A DNA stretch of 64,000 nucleotides, from assembly GCF_020921035.1 (NCBI RefSeq), contig NC_063155.1:7363001-7427000 (forward strand), written 5' to 3'. Source of the stretch: Rhodamnia argentea (lineage: Eukaryota > Streptophyta > Magnoliopsida > Myrtales > Myrtaceae). The translations under genes were made by a program, and so were the position numbers. The notes under the pieces were generated by a model. The model worked only from the letters and a program-made list of their open reading frames with translations, was not told where the DNA came from and made no database searches. Numbering within the stretch: the first letter of the stretch is position 1; every line of letters starts with the position of its first letter. Shown piece by piece: positions 20,856-32,168 of this stretch.

Positions 20856-23469
20856 TTGCTGCACATGTCCATAAGGAAGGTCCCGACATTCAAAGTACCA
20901 AACACACTCTTGCCAGAATAATCAATGCATTGAAGAAGAAAAAAAAAAGCAACGATTTCTTAAAACCAATTACTAAATCAGTGTCCAAACACACTCGTTA
21001 ACGACCTCCGTCTTAACTTTTTCTATATCGACTGCCTCGTTAACATAAGCGTCACCTGGTTGGCCAGTCCTTTAAACTGATCCAAAGCTCTTGGATCTCT
21101 TTCCTACCACACAATCCAGCAGTGCAATTCCTCAGCAGCCACCCACCTCACTCTGAGCCAAAATAAATGAAATCTGGAAAGTGGTTTGCACTGGCTAAGG
21201 CAGACCACATTGACACATCTTTCTTACTCTTGAGACTAGGATTAAGAGCAATGATTTTATCAACTTAGGTTAGAAAATAACCTAAACTTGAGCAATTTGG
21301 GTGTTCATCAGATTGGGTAGACCAACCCCAACCCCAGTGAAATATGTGGTTTTAATGTTGACCAGGCGGCCTGATTCATAGCCATGATGTAAGAGTGGGC
21401 AGCAACCGAAGTTCATCCACAATTTCTACGCTGCGCAGGTGGCAAGACATGATTTAGTAGTGGCTTTGTTTTCAATGTAATGTAATAATCCGTCACTCAT
21501 ATGATGCTTATAGAATCAATTTACGAGGTCACTAGGGATGAACTACTGTGGTTAACTAGAAGTTTGCTATCTAAATATGTAATTATAAATTCGTTAATCA
21601 CTGGATGAAACTTAACAAATTCGAATTGGCGACAGTGTTTAGGACCGTCCACATGTCCTAGGCTAAATTATTAAAAAAAAATTACCAAAAAAAAGAAATA
21701 AACTTATTGCGATGGTGCCAATTCAATTGTAAACTTTTTTTTTTTTTTGGCCAATTGAATCTTAAACCTTTTGCATTTGTGTTAATCCAGTCCATACAAC
21801 CAATTTTGGCAAGAAATCGCTGATGTAGCATGACCGACTCTAACGTGACACAGTTGTCGCCGACATGGCGATAACCTTCTTCTTTTTTTTTCGTTTCACT
21901 TATGGTGGATAGTCAAACCGTATTCAATGCCATCAGCATTCATTATCTTAGTAAAATGGGAGATACCTAAATGGTGAAATAACACCCAATAAAAAAGGTA
22001 TAATTTCTCTTTTTTTCCCTTCCCGTTTTTGAGAAGAGGTAGAGCAATGGAGAAAGAAGGGTGGCTCACTTAAAAGAACGAAAGGAAAAGCTTTCTGTAG
22101 GGGGACCAAGCTACGACCCACGATATGGGTGGTTGGCAAGAAGACAGCTTTCTACTTGGGAGGGTGGCTGAGCATGATTTGGTGTTCGACCTATTGACCA
22201 AGGAAAAATTATTGTTGTGGTGGAGCTTTCAATCGCTCCCCTCCCATCCATTGTGAAGTTCTATTCCATTGTTAAGGAGAAACCACGACTCGCTCTATTC
22301 GTCCATGAGTCGGAGAAAACTATGCATGGCAGATCGCTCTTGCCCAAGTTAAAATTAATCTTCATAAGAAAACGGGAGCCCGGTACCAGCATGGCCGATG
22401 CCCGACCCCAGTCGAACCCGACATATGATGATTATGGAAGCGAACGCAACTCCACCGTGTCAATACCCTGTATTTTGAAGCGTCTTAATTAGTTGGTGCA
22501 ATCCACCTTCTTCGTTTCTATTTCCTTTCCATTTTTGGGAAGAAGCCACAAAAGAAATCTGCAAATTATGTTCGATGTGGCACATTTACCTTGAGTTTTT
22601 TATGTGACATAAAAAAACCCCGAATTATACTCACTATGACATATTCACCCTAAACTTTTTCTTGTGACATCAAAATCTCAAAACTTATATCCGTGTGACA
22701 TATTTTCCCTCTATCAAGATTCTTTCAGATGATTTTCTAGCCAAAATGATGTTGTACTTATTTCACTTAAGCCATGTTCCGATTGCCTACCATCGTCCGC
22801 GTAGGTAGATTTTGAAAATGTGTTTTGCCTATATCATGCTCATTTATTTCGTTCTTTAATGTGCGGTAAAATAGCGACCAATCTATAGCTTTACGTGTTC
22901 AGCATTTTCATGTGGTTTCTTTTAACCAGTTTCATCATGCAAACTTTTCACCCTCCACTTTTAAGCTCTAACTAGTAATTACTGCGAGTGTTGAAGCAAT
23001 AACGACCGACCATGCACACCTTTATCAAGGTTCATCTTGGGAAGATTGAACTTTATCCAACAATTAATGCAAAATTGTTTTGAGGCTGAGTTCCATTCTG
23101 CTAGCATTTTGAGGATCTAATTCTTCTGCTTTTTTAGGAAGATTTTTTAGTACGATCAGATCCCATTTATATGGTTGGAAAGCCCTATTGCTACGTTTAA
23201 TAGTCGAATTAAAGGCGAGGATATGATAAAATACATCATATCTCGTATTTGGTTCTTGCCAAAATAAGATAAAGTAGGATATAATGGGGATATAACCAGG
23301 ATAAAAATATCTCGTGGTGAAGGTGGAATAAAGGTGGATAGGATTTTTATCTATAATATAAAGCCTATTTCTCAAGAATAACAAATTTATTAAATTAAAA
23401 AAAATAATTAAAGACAAAATAATATTTGGATGCTACTATAAAAAAAACTCAAAATAAAAAAAATAATAA
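20856..23469. other. Intergenic; one Mutator-like arm, tandem repeat, AT-rich repeat
   Basis: About 21670-21880 is a single arm of the long-TIR family (taaacttattgcgatgg, cattttggcaagaaatcgctg-like). About 22565-22710 has two and a half diverged units of roughly 58 bases (gtgacata...atattcaccctaaact). About 23150-23420 is an AT-rich repeat with many ggatat/atatcc words, related to 58885-58960. The 91-codon frame at 22217 has no recognisable family. No gene is called. Confidence 0.5.
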
Positions 23470-23746
23470 TTGATAAGTGCACTAGAAGTAGTGCAATTGA
23501 ATTTGAAAACTTTCAAAAAGTGCAGACGAGTCCTAAAACTTGTCAAATTGGTATAATTGAGTTATTCCATTTCGTTTAATTTCATCTAACTTGATTAACA
23601 TAAAACACTAATGTTGCTTTTTTATATTTTCTTTCTCCTAGTTGGCACTGACGTGGTTAAAACATGAAGAGTAATGCTAAAACTACATCAATTTGGTCAA
23701 AATATGATTTTTTAAATGCATATTATTTAAAATTACATTAAAAATT

Positions 23747-23797
<51 letters not shown>

Positions 23798-24205
23798 GAG
23801 AAAAAAGGCAAAAGAGGGCAAGGGCCCTCACTACCGCCTCCCCACCATCACCAAGAAAGGCTGGCAACTGTGGGGGCGATGGTCCAGTTGAGCTCGTTCC
23901 TCCTTCTTTTTTGTTAATTTTGTTTTTTTAATTTAACTTAAATAATAATTAGATTAAAAATATATTTAGACCAAAACGAGGTCATTTTGGCCTTCACGTT
24001 TTAGCCGCATCAGCGCTACATATGAGAGACAGAATAATAAAAAAATTCACGTCAGCTTTTTCCATTAGTTAAATTGGACGAAGTTAGCGGAAGGATTTAA
24101 TTGCACCAATTTGACAACTTTAAAGACTTGATTGCAACTTTTGAAAGTTTTAGGACTCAATTGCACTTTTGCAATAAGTTTTAAGACTTCTTGTGCACTT
24201 ATCCC
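23470..24205. mobile_element. Mutator-like long-TIR element (family 2), 736 bp
   Basis: The two arms of about 150 bases are inverted copies. The left reads gataagtgcactagaag, gcaattgaatttgaaaac, gtcctaaaacttgtcaaatt; the right ends as the inverse ...gcacttatccc. Flanks are aaataataa (left) and aaaatataa (right), 7 of 9 matching, as expected for a 9-bp Mutator-type duplication. The centre has a long (AG)n at 23749-23791 and GC-rich filler (ctcactaccgcctcccc). No transposase is seen, so it is non-autonomous. Confidence 0.6.
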
Positions 24206-24214
24206 AAAATATAA

Positions 24215-25216
24215 TGGACAATTTTCATTTTCTAGTTGTTCCTATTTTATTTATATATTTGAATTTCTTTCTCTTCCCCTATATGTACATTTAGTATGTA
24301 TTTATTACATATTTCAGGTGCATCAGTTTAGATTATTTTTTAATAATTTTTCTATTAATGAATGATGGAAGGGAATAAAAAAGAAAGGACAGATAAGTAC
24401 AAACTAAGTAAATAAAAATGAAGTAGAAGAACCTGATTTTAAACGTACAGAGGGATCTTTTTAATTCACTCCATCTTTTTCTTCTGTGTTTCTCTTGTTC
24501 CTTTTGAAGTTTCAAAACTCCTCCTTTCTAATTTTTTGTTCACGTCAAAACTCCATGAAAATGACGAAAGAGTCAAAGTTCCTTCTCTAAGCAGCAAAAG
24601 TGTCAAAACTCCTCTTTTTCATAGCTTCAGTGTTCATGTTGAAGTTTTACAAAAGTGGTGAGAGAGTCAAAGTACTCCACTCTTCGGAATTGCAAAGTTG
24701 AATAGTCACGTATTATTTATTTTACTAGATTTGGCATTCGCTGGCTAATCTCGTAGATGTTGTTGTACCTCGTTTACACTTCTTGTCATTGTTGAACCCA
24801 TTTAAGATGTAAGTCATACAATAATTATGACGGATTGATGGAAGATATCACCATTTGGGCCTTTGTGATTTTTTTAGCAGTAAATTATAGAAAACCCTAC
24901 CATGCGCATTTTACATTTGCAAGTTCATTTACATCGATATGTCATTCATATAAAAAAATTTATGTAATGAGATATAAAAATATTCGGCTCTATCACTACG
25001 ATTCACTAAAAAATTGATAGTATATGACAAAGTCTTCGAATTTTATATCCTATCGTAAGTAGTCCTATTGTGATTAGAAATCTAGATCATCGAACACAAC
25101 CTATGTGTCTAACTTTAATTGTGACAAGCGATGGGCAATTTGAAGCCTTCTACGAAAAGTTATGGTCAAATCAATAAGTAATGTTACAGCCTTTTAGTAT
25201 TTATATGTTTTTGGTT
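24215..25216. other. Intergenic, AT-rich, no gene recognised
   Basis: Three loosely repeated phrases occur (gtcaaaactcctcc, gtcaaagttccttctc, gtgtcaaaactcctc at 24520-24690), suggesting an old tandem duplication. Nothing else is supported. Confidence 0.5.
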
Positions 25217-25688
25217 GGGAGAATTACCAAAAAAAAATCTTAAACCTATTGCAATTATGTTAATTCATTCCTGAATTTTTTTTTTTTGTTAATTCAGTTC
25301 TAAACCTTTTGCATTTGTGTTGATTTCCTCCATTTTCCCGGCAGGCTCTGACCTGGCTAATTTCTAATGATATTTTATTTTTTTAAAATTATTTTTTTAT
25401 TCTTTTCTTTTCTTTTTCATTTTTTTTTTTTTTTTCTCTTTTTTTCTTCCTTCTTCCTCCGGTCACCAAGCTTGGCAACAGACTAGAGGAAGAAGGAAGA
25501 AAAAAAAAGAAAAAAAGAACATAAAAATAATTAATTAATTAATTCAAAAACATTTAAAATATTATTAACAATTATTTACGTCAATGCCGGATGGTTAGAT
25601 GGACTAAATTGGCTTAAATACAAAAGGTTTATAACTGAATTGATACAATTGCAACAGATTTATGACTTTTTTTTTTTATAATTGTCCC
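25217..25688. mobile_element. Mutator-like long-TIR element (family 1), 472 bp
   Basis: It starts gggagaattaccaaaa and ends with the inverse ...tataattgtccc. Inside each arm are the family words aacctattgca and caaaaggttt. Flanks tttttggtt and ctttttgtt match at 7 of 9 positions. The centre holds a palindrome around cttccttcttcctcc / ggaagaaggaag. Non-autonomous. Confidence 0.6.
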
Positions 25689-25863
25689 CTTTTTGTTGAG
25701 TCCTAGGCATTGTTTTCTATTTCTAAAGTCATTTGAGTTGAGTGTCAATGTTTTCATCTTGGCTAATTTCTAGTCTTTATCCGGTGAATTTGAAGGTTAG
25801 GAGTCTTGGAATTTGTCTATGCTTGGAGAGTAATTCGAAGTTGAATCTATTTAAACCCTCTAA

Positions 25864-26257
25864 GGATGCATTTAGTTTAACTTTGGCGGAATGCCTCTGG
25901 AAAAATGCCAACGTCTTAAACTATTTACCACTGAAACTAAGCAGCTACTGAGGCAAATAGGCCGTCGGCCACTCGCGGAGGCCTTCTCCTGCCAAGTTAG
26001 GGTTTTCATGACATTTTCGGAATTATGAAAGTCAAGCAAGAGCAAAGTTTGAAGGAAACAATTTGTACTTGCATTTCAAAACTGCAGCATTCCAAAGAAC
26101 CTTCAAACCTGCCTTGGGCTAAAGGTGTTTAGAGACATTCAGAAATGCAATTACATTTTATCAATGTTCCCCAAAAAACGAACCGAACGCCAATTGCATT
26201 TGCCCAAGAAACTTTAAAGCGTCAAAACCCTTTGGGAATGCTAAATCAAACAAACCA
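25864..26257. mobile_element. Tourist-like MITE, about 394 bp
   Basis: TAA trinucleotides flank the insert (25861-25863 and 26258-26260). The ends ggatgcatttagttta and taaatcaaacaaacca are partly inverted. The interior word gcatttgcccaagaaacttta is shared with the clearer copy at 36004-36561 (gcatttggccaaggaatttta). It overlaps a small frame at 25742-25951 that I do not consider a gene. Confidence 0.45.
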
Positions 26258-26414
26258 TAAGGCTTCCTTGAGGGTGAGATTTTTTTGATTAGTGAATGTC
26301 ATTATTGAACCCTTGGATTATTCCGCGACTTTGCATCTCTTTAGTGAATTTCACTAAGTGTCAAGTTATATGCCATGTATCCTAGGGTGATGCGCATATT
26401 TCTTTTCACATTGG

Positions 26415-26960
26415 GTTAATATTACGGAAAACTCCAAACTAGTACACTTGTGACAAATTTACCCAAAGTTATTTTTTTTATCACGAAAAAATCCTAAGCT
26501 GGTATACCTATGACAAATTTACCCTAAACTATTTTTTTGACCACCAAAAATCCTAAATTAATACTTTTGTAACAAATTTACCCTAAACTAATTTTTTTGA
26601 CTAAGAAAACCCTCAAACTGGTACACCTATGACAAATTTACCATCCGTTAAATTGGATTAATACCATGAAAAATCTCAAAGTGATAAACATGTGACAAAT
26701 AGAGGGTAAAAATCCTAAACCGGTACACCCATAAACTACCACATGCTATTCAACTTAGCAATTTGACGGTTAGATTTAACGAAAACTAACGGAAGACAAA
26801 TTTATCGGACTAAGGCTTCACTTCAAGCAAGCAATTGTTCTCTTCAACTTGGGGCAAACTTTTCACAAGTGTACCACTTTGAAATTTTTGGTTGCCAAAA
26901 AAATAATTTAGAATAAATTTGTCACAAATATATCGGTTTAGGGTTTTCCGTTGTATTAAC
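26415..26960. mobile_element. Foldback-like element with about 60-bp tandem repeats
   Basis: The ends GTTAATATTACGGAAAAC and GTTTTCCGTTGTATTAAC are inverted, 16 of 18 matching. The left half (26436-26645) holds about 3.5 tandem units of about 60 bases, each with the core atgacaaatttaccctaaac. The right half contains the inverse (gaataaatttgtcacaaata). No target duplication was found, so the superfamily is uncertain. Confidence 0.55.
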
Positions 26961-27225
26961 TCTTTCGCAGTTGATTTTTCCTCTCAATCTCACACCACTC
27001 TAGTATCACATGCACTACGTGATAAAAGAGAAAGTAATAGGTAATTTTAATTTTTTATGCAAGGGTAATTTTACAAATAATAGAAAGTGAGACAAGAGCA
27101 AGTTCTCGCTTCAATATATAAATATCTCTATTTGACAATTTTCTCCTCCAATCCCGACTAGAGAAACTCTCTCCAACTTTATCTCTAATTGATTGGTTAC
27201 AAGTTATGGACATCCCTCACGTGTA

Positions 27226-27417
27226 GCCAATGAGGCGTTGGCTGAGTTGGTGAGATCCCTGGGCCTTAGACAGTTAAAGCGATAAGGTCCCGGGTTCGAA
27301 TCTTCCCGATCGCGTCTTGGGGGATTTAACTGATGGCATTGGTGCTCAAACCCCCACCATTCCAAGGAATAATCCATTGCACGTGGGAAACCTCGGTTAT
27401 CAAAAAAAAAAAAAAAA
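27226..27417 (+). mobile_element. tRNA-derived SINE with poly-A tail and 17-bp target duplication
   Basis: The body has a textbook polymerase III promoter: A box tggctgagttgg (27239-27250) and B box ggttcgaatc (27293-27302). A unique body follows, ending in a poly-A run (about 27402-27417). It is flanked by a 17-bp duplication differing at one base, gacatccctcacgtgta (27209-27225) and gacatccctcacatgta (27418-27434). This fits target-primed reverse transcription by LINE machinery. The near-perfect duplication points to a fairly young insertion. It encodes no protein. Confidence 0.9.
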
Positions 27418-27695
27418 GACATCCCTCACATGTAAACTCAATTGAAATTACATACGGGCGATGACTACGCTTGTAACCCACTTATAAAAATATGATTAAA
27501 TGAAGTTCCCTCCAACAATGTTTGTAGGAAAATTCCACATGCAATGCATGAAATTAAATTTATATGTACTATATTTCGGTTAGTATCTCTATGTTTATTC
27601 AAAAAGTCAAGACATAAATAGAGCATTCGGGTGTAAAGTCTAATTCCAAAAAATAAAAAATAGATGAAACATCTGAATTTTGTCACTTTATTTTA

Positions 27696-28099
27696 GGAAG
27701 AATTACCAAAAAAAATTATAAACCTATTGAAATTGTGTCATCTTAGTTCTAAACTTTTTGTATTTGTATCAATTCAATCTATTTGGTCCGCCGGCATTGT
27801 TGTGGCGCCGACGTAAATTTTTTTAATTCTTTAATTTATTTTCCCAAAACCCTAAGGGCTGGTGAGGGTGCGCAGCCCCTTGCCTAATCGCAGGCCTCAC
27901 CTGCCCTTAGGGTTTTGAGGAAAAAAAAAAAAAAAAAATCATTAAAAATTTAAAATATTATTAAAAAATCTACGTCAATGTTAACAGTACCAAGTCGGTT
28001 TCGGTCTGCCAAATGGACTGAATTAGTACCAAAAAAAAGGGTTTGGGATTGAATTGACATAATTACGATAAGTTTATGACTTTTTTGGTAATTTTTCCC
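27696..28099. mobile_element. Mutator-like long-TIR element (family 1), 404 bp
   Basis: It starts ggaagaattaccaaaa and ends ...ttttttggtaatttttccc, an inverted pair. Flanks tttatttta and attatctta match at 7 of 9 positions. The centre is a palindrome (aaccctaagggctggtgagg ... ctgcccttagggtttt). No coding sequence is present. Confidence 0.6.
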
Positions 28100-29904
28100 A
28101 TTATCTTAACAAGGTGTCATTTACTTTGACAAAGCTACACTCTTTTATGTTACTTTTGTGTTACCAAAAAAAAAAAAAAAAACAATCTATGTTACTTTTT
28201 TATTTCCTTGTTTCGATATCTCAAATTCTCAATTGAATACTAAGTTGGTGAAGACTTAAATGTTTGTTTTCTTTGGCATGAGCATACTAATGATTCTTCA
28301 TTTCTATTTTATTTTGAATTTTAACATCTTAATTAGAATAATAACTTATTTTATTTCTGAATTTATTGTATTGTATTCTTGGCAAGTCATCGCTGTAACA
28401 AATGGGATCCTCGCGCTTCAATGCAATGAGAAGCGTAAGAACTTTTTAATTAATATATTCAGTTTCCTTTTTTCTAGTTTTAGGAACCTTTGACCGTACA
28501 AAACATCTTAATTAAGACTTTTTACTGGGAAAAGATATTAACTTCACATGTCAATCATCTTGATTACTTCACCAATTTAGTTAAGTGCTGGATTTCAGGC
28601 AGGCGTGCAGCACGTAATCTTCACAGTGGAAACACATGGTTGTCTTTAACCAAGATTTGTGTACTCTCCCCCTTTTGGCCAAAGTAGATATCACGTCCAT
28701 GAAGTGGATTTGCTCACAAGGTCAACATTTTATTTAATATGTGGAATCTCTTGGGTTGAAATGATTGCAATTGCATGTAAAAAAACTAAAAGTGGCAGCA
28801 TCAAATTCCTACTTAATTTGTTCCCCTGACTTAATTTGACCATTCAAAGTCTCTGTTCCCATGATCTTCTAGATCCTTTCTTGACATGTATTTCTCTCAT
28901 TGGCCACCCTAATTTCTAAGCTGGGCATATTTTCTTCCTCTACCGAATATTCTATTGGGTTAGTTTTTTTTTTTTTTTTCAATATTGCGCCGTCCGTGTA
29001 TTTCGTTTCTTAAACAACCTACGTCAGATACCATCGATATATAGTTGCAATGTGGAAAATAGACAAATTATCAAACTGTAGATATCATTCTTACACCGAC
29101 AGTGGATTTAATAAGAATTCAAAAAATGGTTCATGTTTAAATGCAGTCTACGTCCAAGTTTGCCACCCTTCTCATCTGTATGTGTGTTGATCTCAGCTGC
29201 AAACACCTAACAACAGTAGTTGAGTCTTGATATGAGGTTGCACATGTGAGCACCCAGTAGAGAGAGAGAGAGAGAGAGAGAGTTTTAGCTAAGGTCTCAT
29301 TTGTGAGTCAAAATTATAAGCGCTATATTTCTCTCAATTCCCAATTAGAGAAGCTTCATCTCACCATGTCTCAAATTGATAGGTTACAGATCATGGTATC
29401 ACCTATATTTACATTTAATAAAGTTTGTACATGAGTGATGTACAGTTCATAGCCTATCATTCTCAAATATGGTGAGACGAAATCATATAGACAAAAACAT
29501 GATCCTAGTTACATAGCCTAAAGTATTCTAAATATATATATGTATATCAATCAAGAATTTTTCTTCCGAAGAAAAATATGATCGTTCTTATTTAATTATC
29601 ACTTTTTAAGACATTCCTATCTCTATTTTTCTCCCCTATTTGTGTTCTTTTGTAACTTTCAAGTTGCATTTTCCTTGCCATTTCAAAGATCGGTGAGGAA
29701 AATGTGAATGAGAAGGATTGAAACTTAAAAAAAAAAAAAAAGCAGCATAAAATCATATAAAAGGAAGATTCCAATCCTTGACTTGCTTTAAGGATATGTG
29801 CTCTTTTTTCTCCAATTGAACCCTGTCCACCCATCCCACGTTTTCTCAAAAAAGAGGAGACATGTTCTTTCATTATGAATTGGGTGGAGATAATCATTCC
29901 TGCA

Positions 29905-29935
<31 letters not shown>

Positions 29936-32122
29936 ATATAATAACGGCAAGAAGAAAAATGTGATCCACAACATGCACTGATTAAATATTTTGTCAAAGA
30001 TCCTGTATTAGGCAATTTTTTCCTTTGGACTTGTCTACCTTAGGTGATCCATGATTGACATGTCTCTTTCTTCTGCTAATTTGGCAAGAGCTTATTAGAT
30101 AAGCCAAAGCCCTCTTGTAGATGAATTAGACTCGACGTAACTTCATATAGTAACATGTCAAGCCACAGAAAAATCAGTAAATTGAACGTGCGGTCAATAT
30201 CTCAACGTATCTGAATTCGACATGTTGAACATAAAACATAAAACTCGATACAAACTCCGCACGGTAATCACGTAGAGACACATGTGTTGACTTGGGTCGT
30301 GACCCATTTGTAGAATTGTAGCGACAATCCTTTCTAAGATTCTAGAGGACCCAAATCGCAATTTTCTTTTTACCCCACTTCCATCGAATTGGTTGAAATG
30401 TCATGAAAAAGCCCTTTAATTTGTGGAACCAATAGTGTCCACTAGGAACAAACGTTGGAGATGTTTTTGTGACATAGACACACACATAATTTCAACAAAA
30501 GGGATGGGGACCGTTAGGTGGAGTTAGAAGTGAGGGTAATTATAATAGTGGGGCCTGTCTTCTTGATCCCAACATAAGTGAGGGATTGGAGTTGAGATTG
30601 ACACTGCATAGAGATCCCTTCTGCATCGCTCTCACTCTATAATTCCTCTCTCTCTCTCTCTCTCTCTGCCCCTTAAATTTTGCATGGAGCCTTGTGAATG
30701 TTTTTCTTTCTGGCTCCCAAGAGAGCGGAATATTCTTTCTTTATGGTTCTCAAGGGGGATTTTTCTACTAATGGCATGGACCTTTTCCCATAAATCATCA
30801 TTTGACACCATACTCTTGTGCCCCTCTTTTTGCACCCCCAATGGATCTGAAAAAACCCAATAGTGGATAGCTCGTGTTCCCCTCCTTTTTTGCCTCGATT
30901 TTCCTCGGATTGTTTGTGTGGATACACAGTGGTTTTCGTTTCTACTGCCGCATTCACTTAAGTTATTTACCAGCTTCGCCTCCAGAATAAGATCTTGAGA
31001 TTTCTTTTTTCCCGGTTCGGAGAGTGAATCGTTTTCATCGAAGCGTCAAAGAAGTAAGACGGTGATCTGGACTCGGGACTCATTACAAGACGTTCGGGTT
31101 TTTCACTTTCTCCCTGCCGTGATTTTGTTGCGGGACGAATTGCTATGTCGATCTTTATTACAGAGAAAAAACAAAACCAATGGTCTTAACAAGAGGATGC
31201 AGCTTAGGATTTGGGGTAACTGTCATTTAGGACTGTCTTCTAGTGAGAACATCATTGCAAAGGGACCACTTTTATAGTCTGGGGCAAAAGAGAAAAAAGA
31301 AAAGAGGGTTTCTGCATAATCACACTGCATAGTGTGGGAGAGAGGAGATCAAAGTTCCGTACTTTGTCTGAACAAGGCAAAAAGGAAGTTTAACTTCCCT
31401 CACCTCTGATTTGCTTCCTCTCTCTCTCTCCCCGCCTCTCTCTCTCTAAAAATAGCAACCACTAGACTGATTTTCCCATGAAGTTTGGGGACATCTAATA
31501 TCTTTTCCCTGATATGCTCTCTCAGTCTCTCAAGTCTCAACCCTATTTTCTCTCTCCATCATTCTCAGTCCTACTGTTCATTCCACAGTGCTAAAGTTCT
31601 TATCTTTTTCTCTGATTTCTCTCCCCCCTTCCTATTCCCTTTCTTGCCACTTTTGATAGGCCTTCCTCTCTCACCGTCCCCATGATTGCCTTTCTCGTTT
31701 TGATTTCTTCAACAGCAACAGCCCCTTTTCCTCCTCCTTATTCTGTTTTTTTCTGGATTAATCTACCGTTCTTGGAGTGAGAAGATACTCTTTCTTGGGT
31801 CTGTTTCTTGATCAAATACAGCTTCGAGCTTTTGGGTGCTCCTTCGCTTGATCTTTCTGACATGGGATTCTCTTCTTATTGCAATTTGACGCTTGGTCTC
31901 TGTCTTTTCCAGTCCATTTCTCCTTAAGGCTCGAGCGTTCTTACCGGGATGGTTAATTTGGTCTGCTTTTTTTGTAGCCACTTTCTGTGCACAAGTAGTC
32001 ACTCGACTGTTTCGTTGTTTGGCAAAAGGAAGTTCGAGGTCTGTTAGTGTATGCCATAGACAGTCTTTCTTGGTGGAGTCTGATGTGGTCGGTGTGCATT
32101 GAATTCGACTAATCTCGAATCT

Positions 32123-32126
<4 letters not shown>
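28100..32126. other. Intergenic, then the upstream/leader region of the SPL gene
   Basis: No gene is seen to about 30.5 kb. Microsatellites: (AG)n 29259-29282, (CT)n 29904-29931 and (CT)n 30646-30667. From about 31380 the plus strand is rich in pyrimidine runs (ctctctctct, ttccctttcttgcc), as expected of a long plant 5' leader for the SPL gene that begins at 32169. The transcription start cannot be placed. Confidence 0.45.

Positions 32127-32159
<33 letters not shown>
32127..32159. repeat. (CT)n microsatellite just before the SPL start codon
   Basis: About 16 CT units end nine bases before the ATG at 32169, so it lies in the presumed 5' leader. Confidence 0.9.
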
Positions 32160-32162
<3 letters not shown>

Positions 32163-32168
32163 TCGCTC

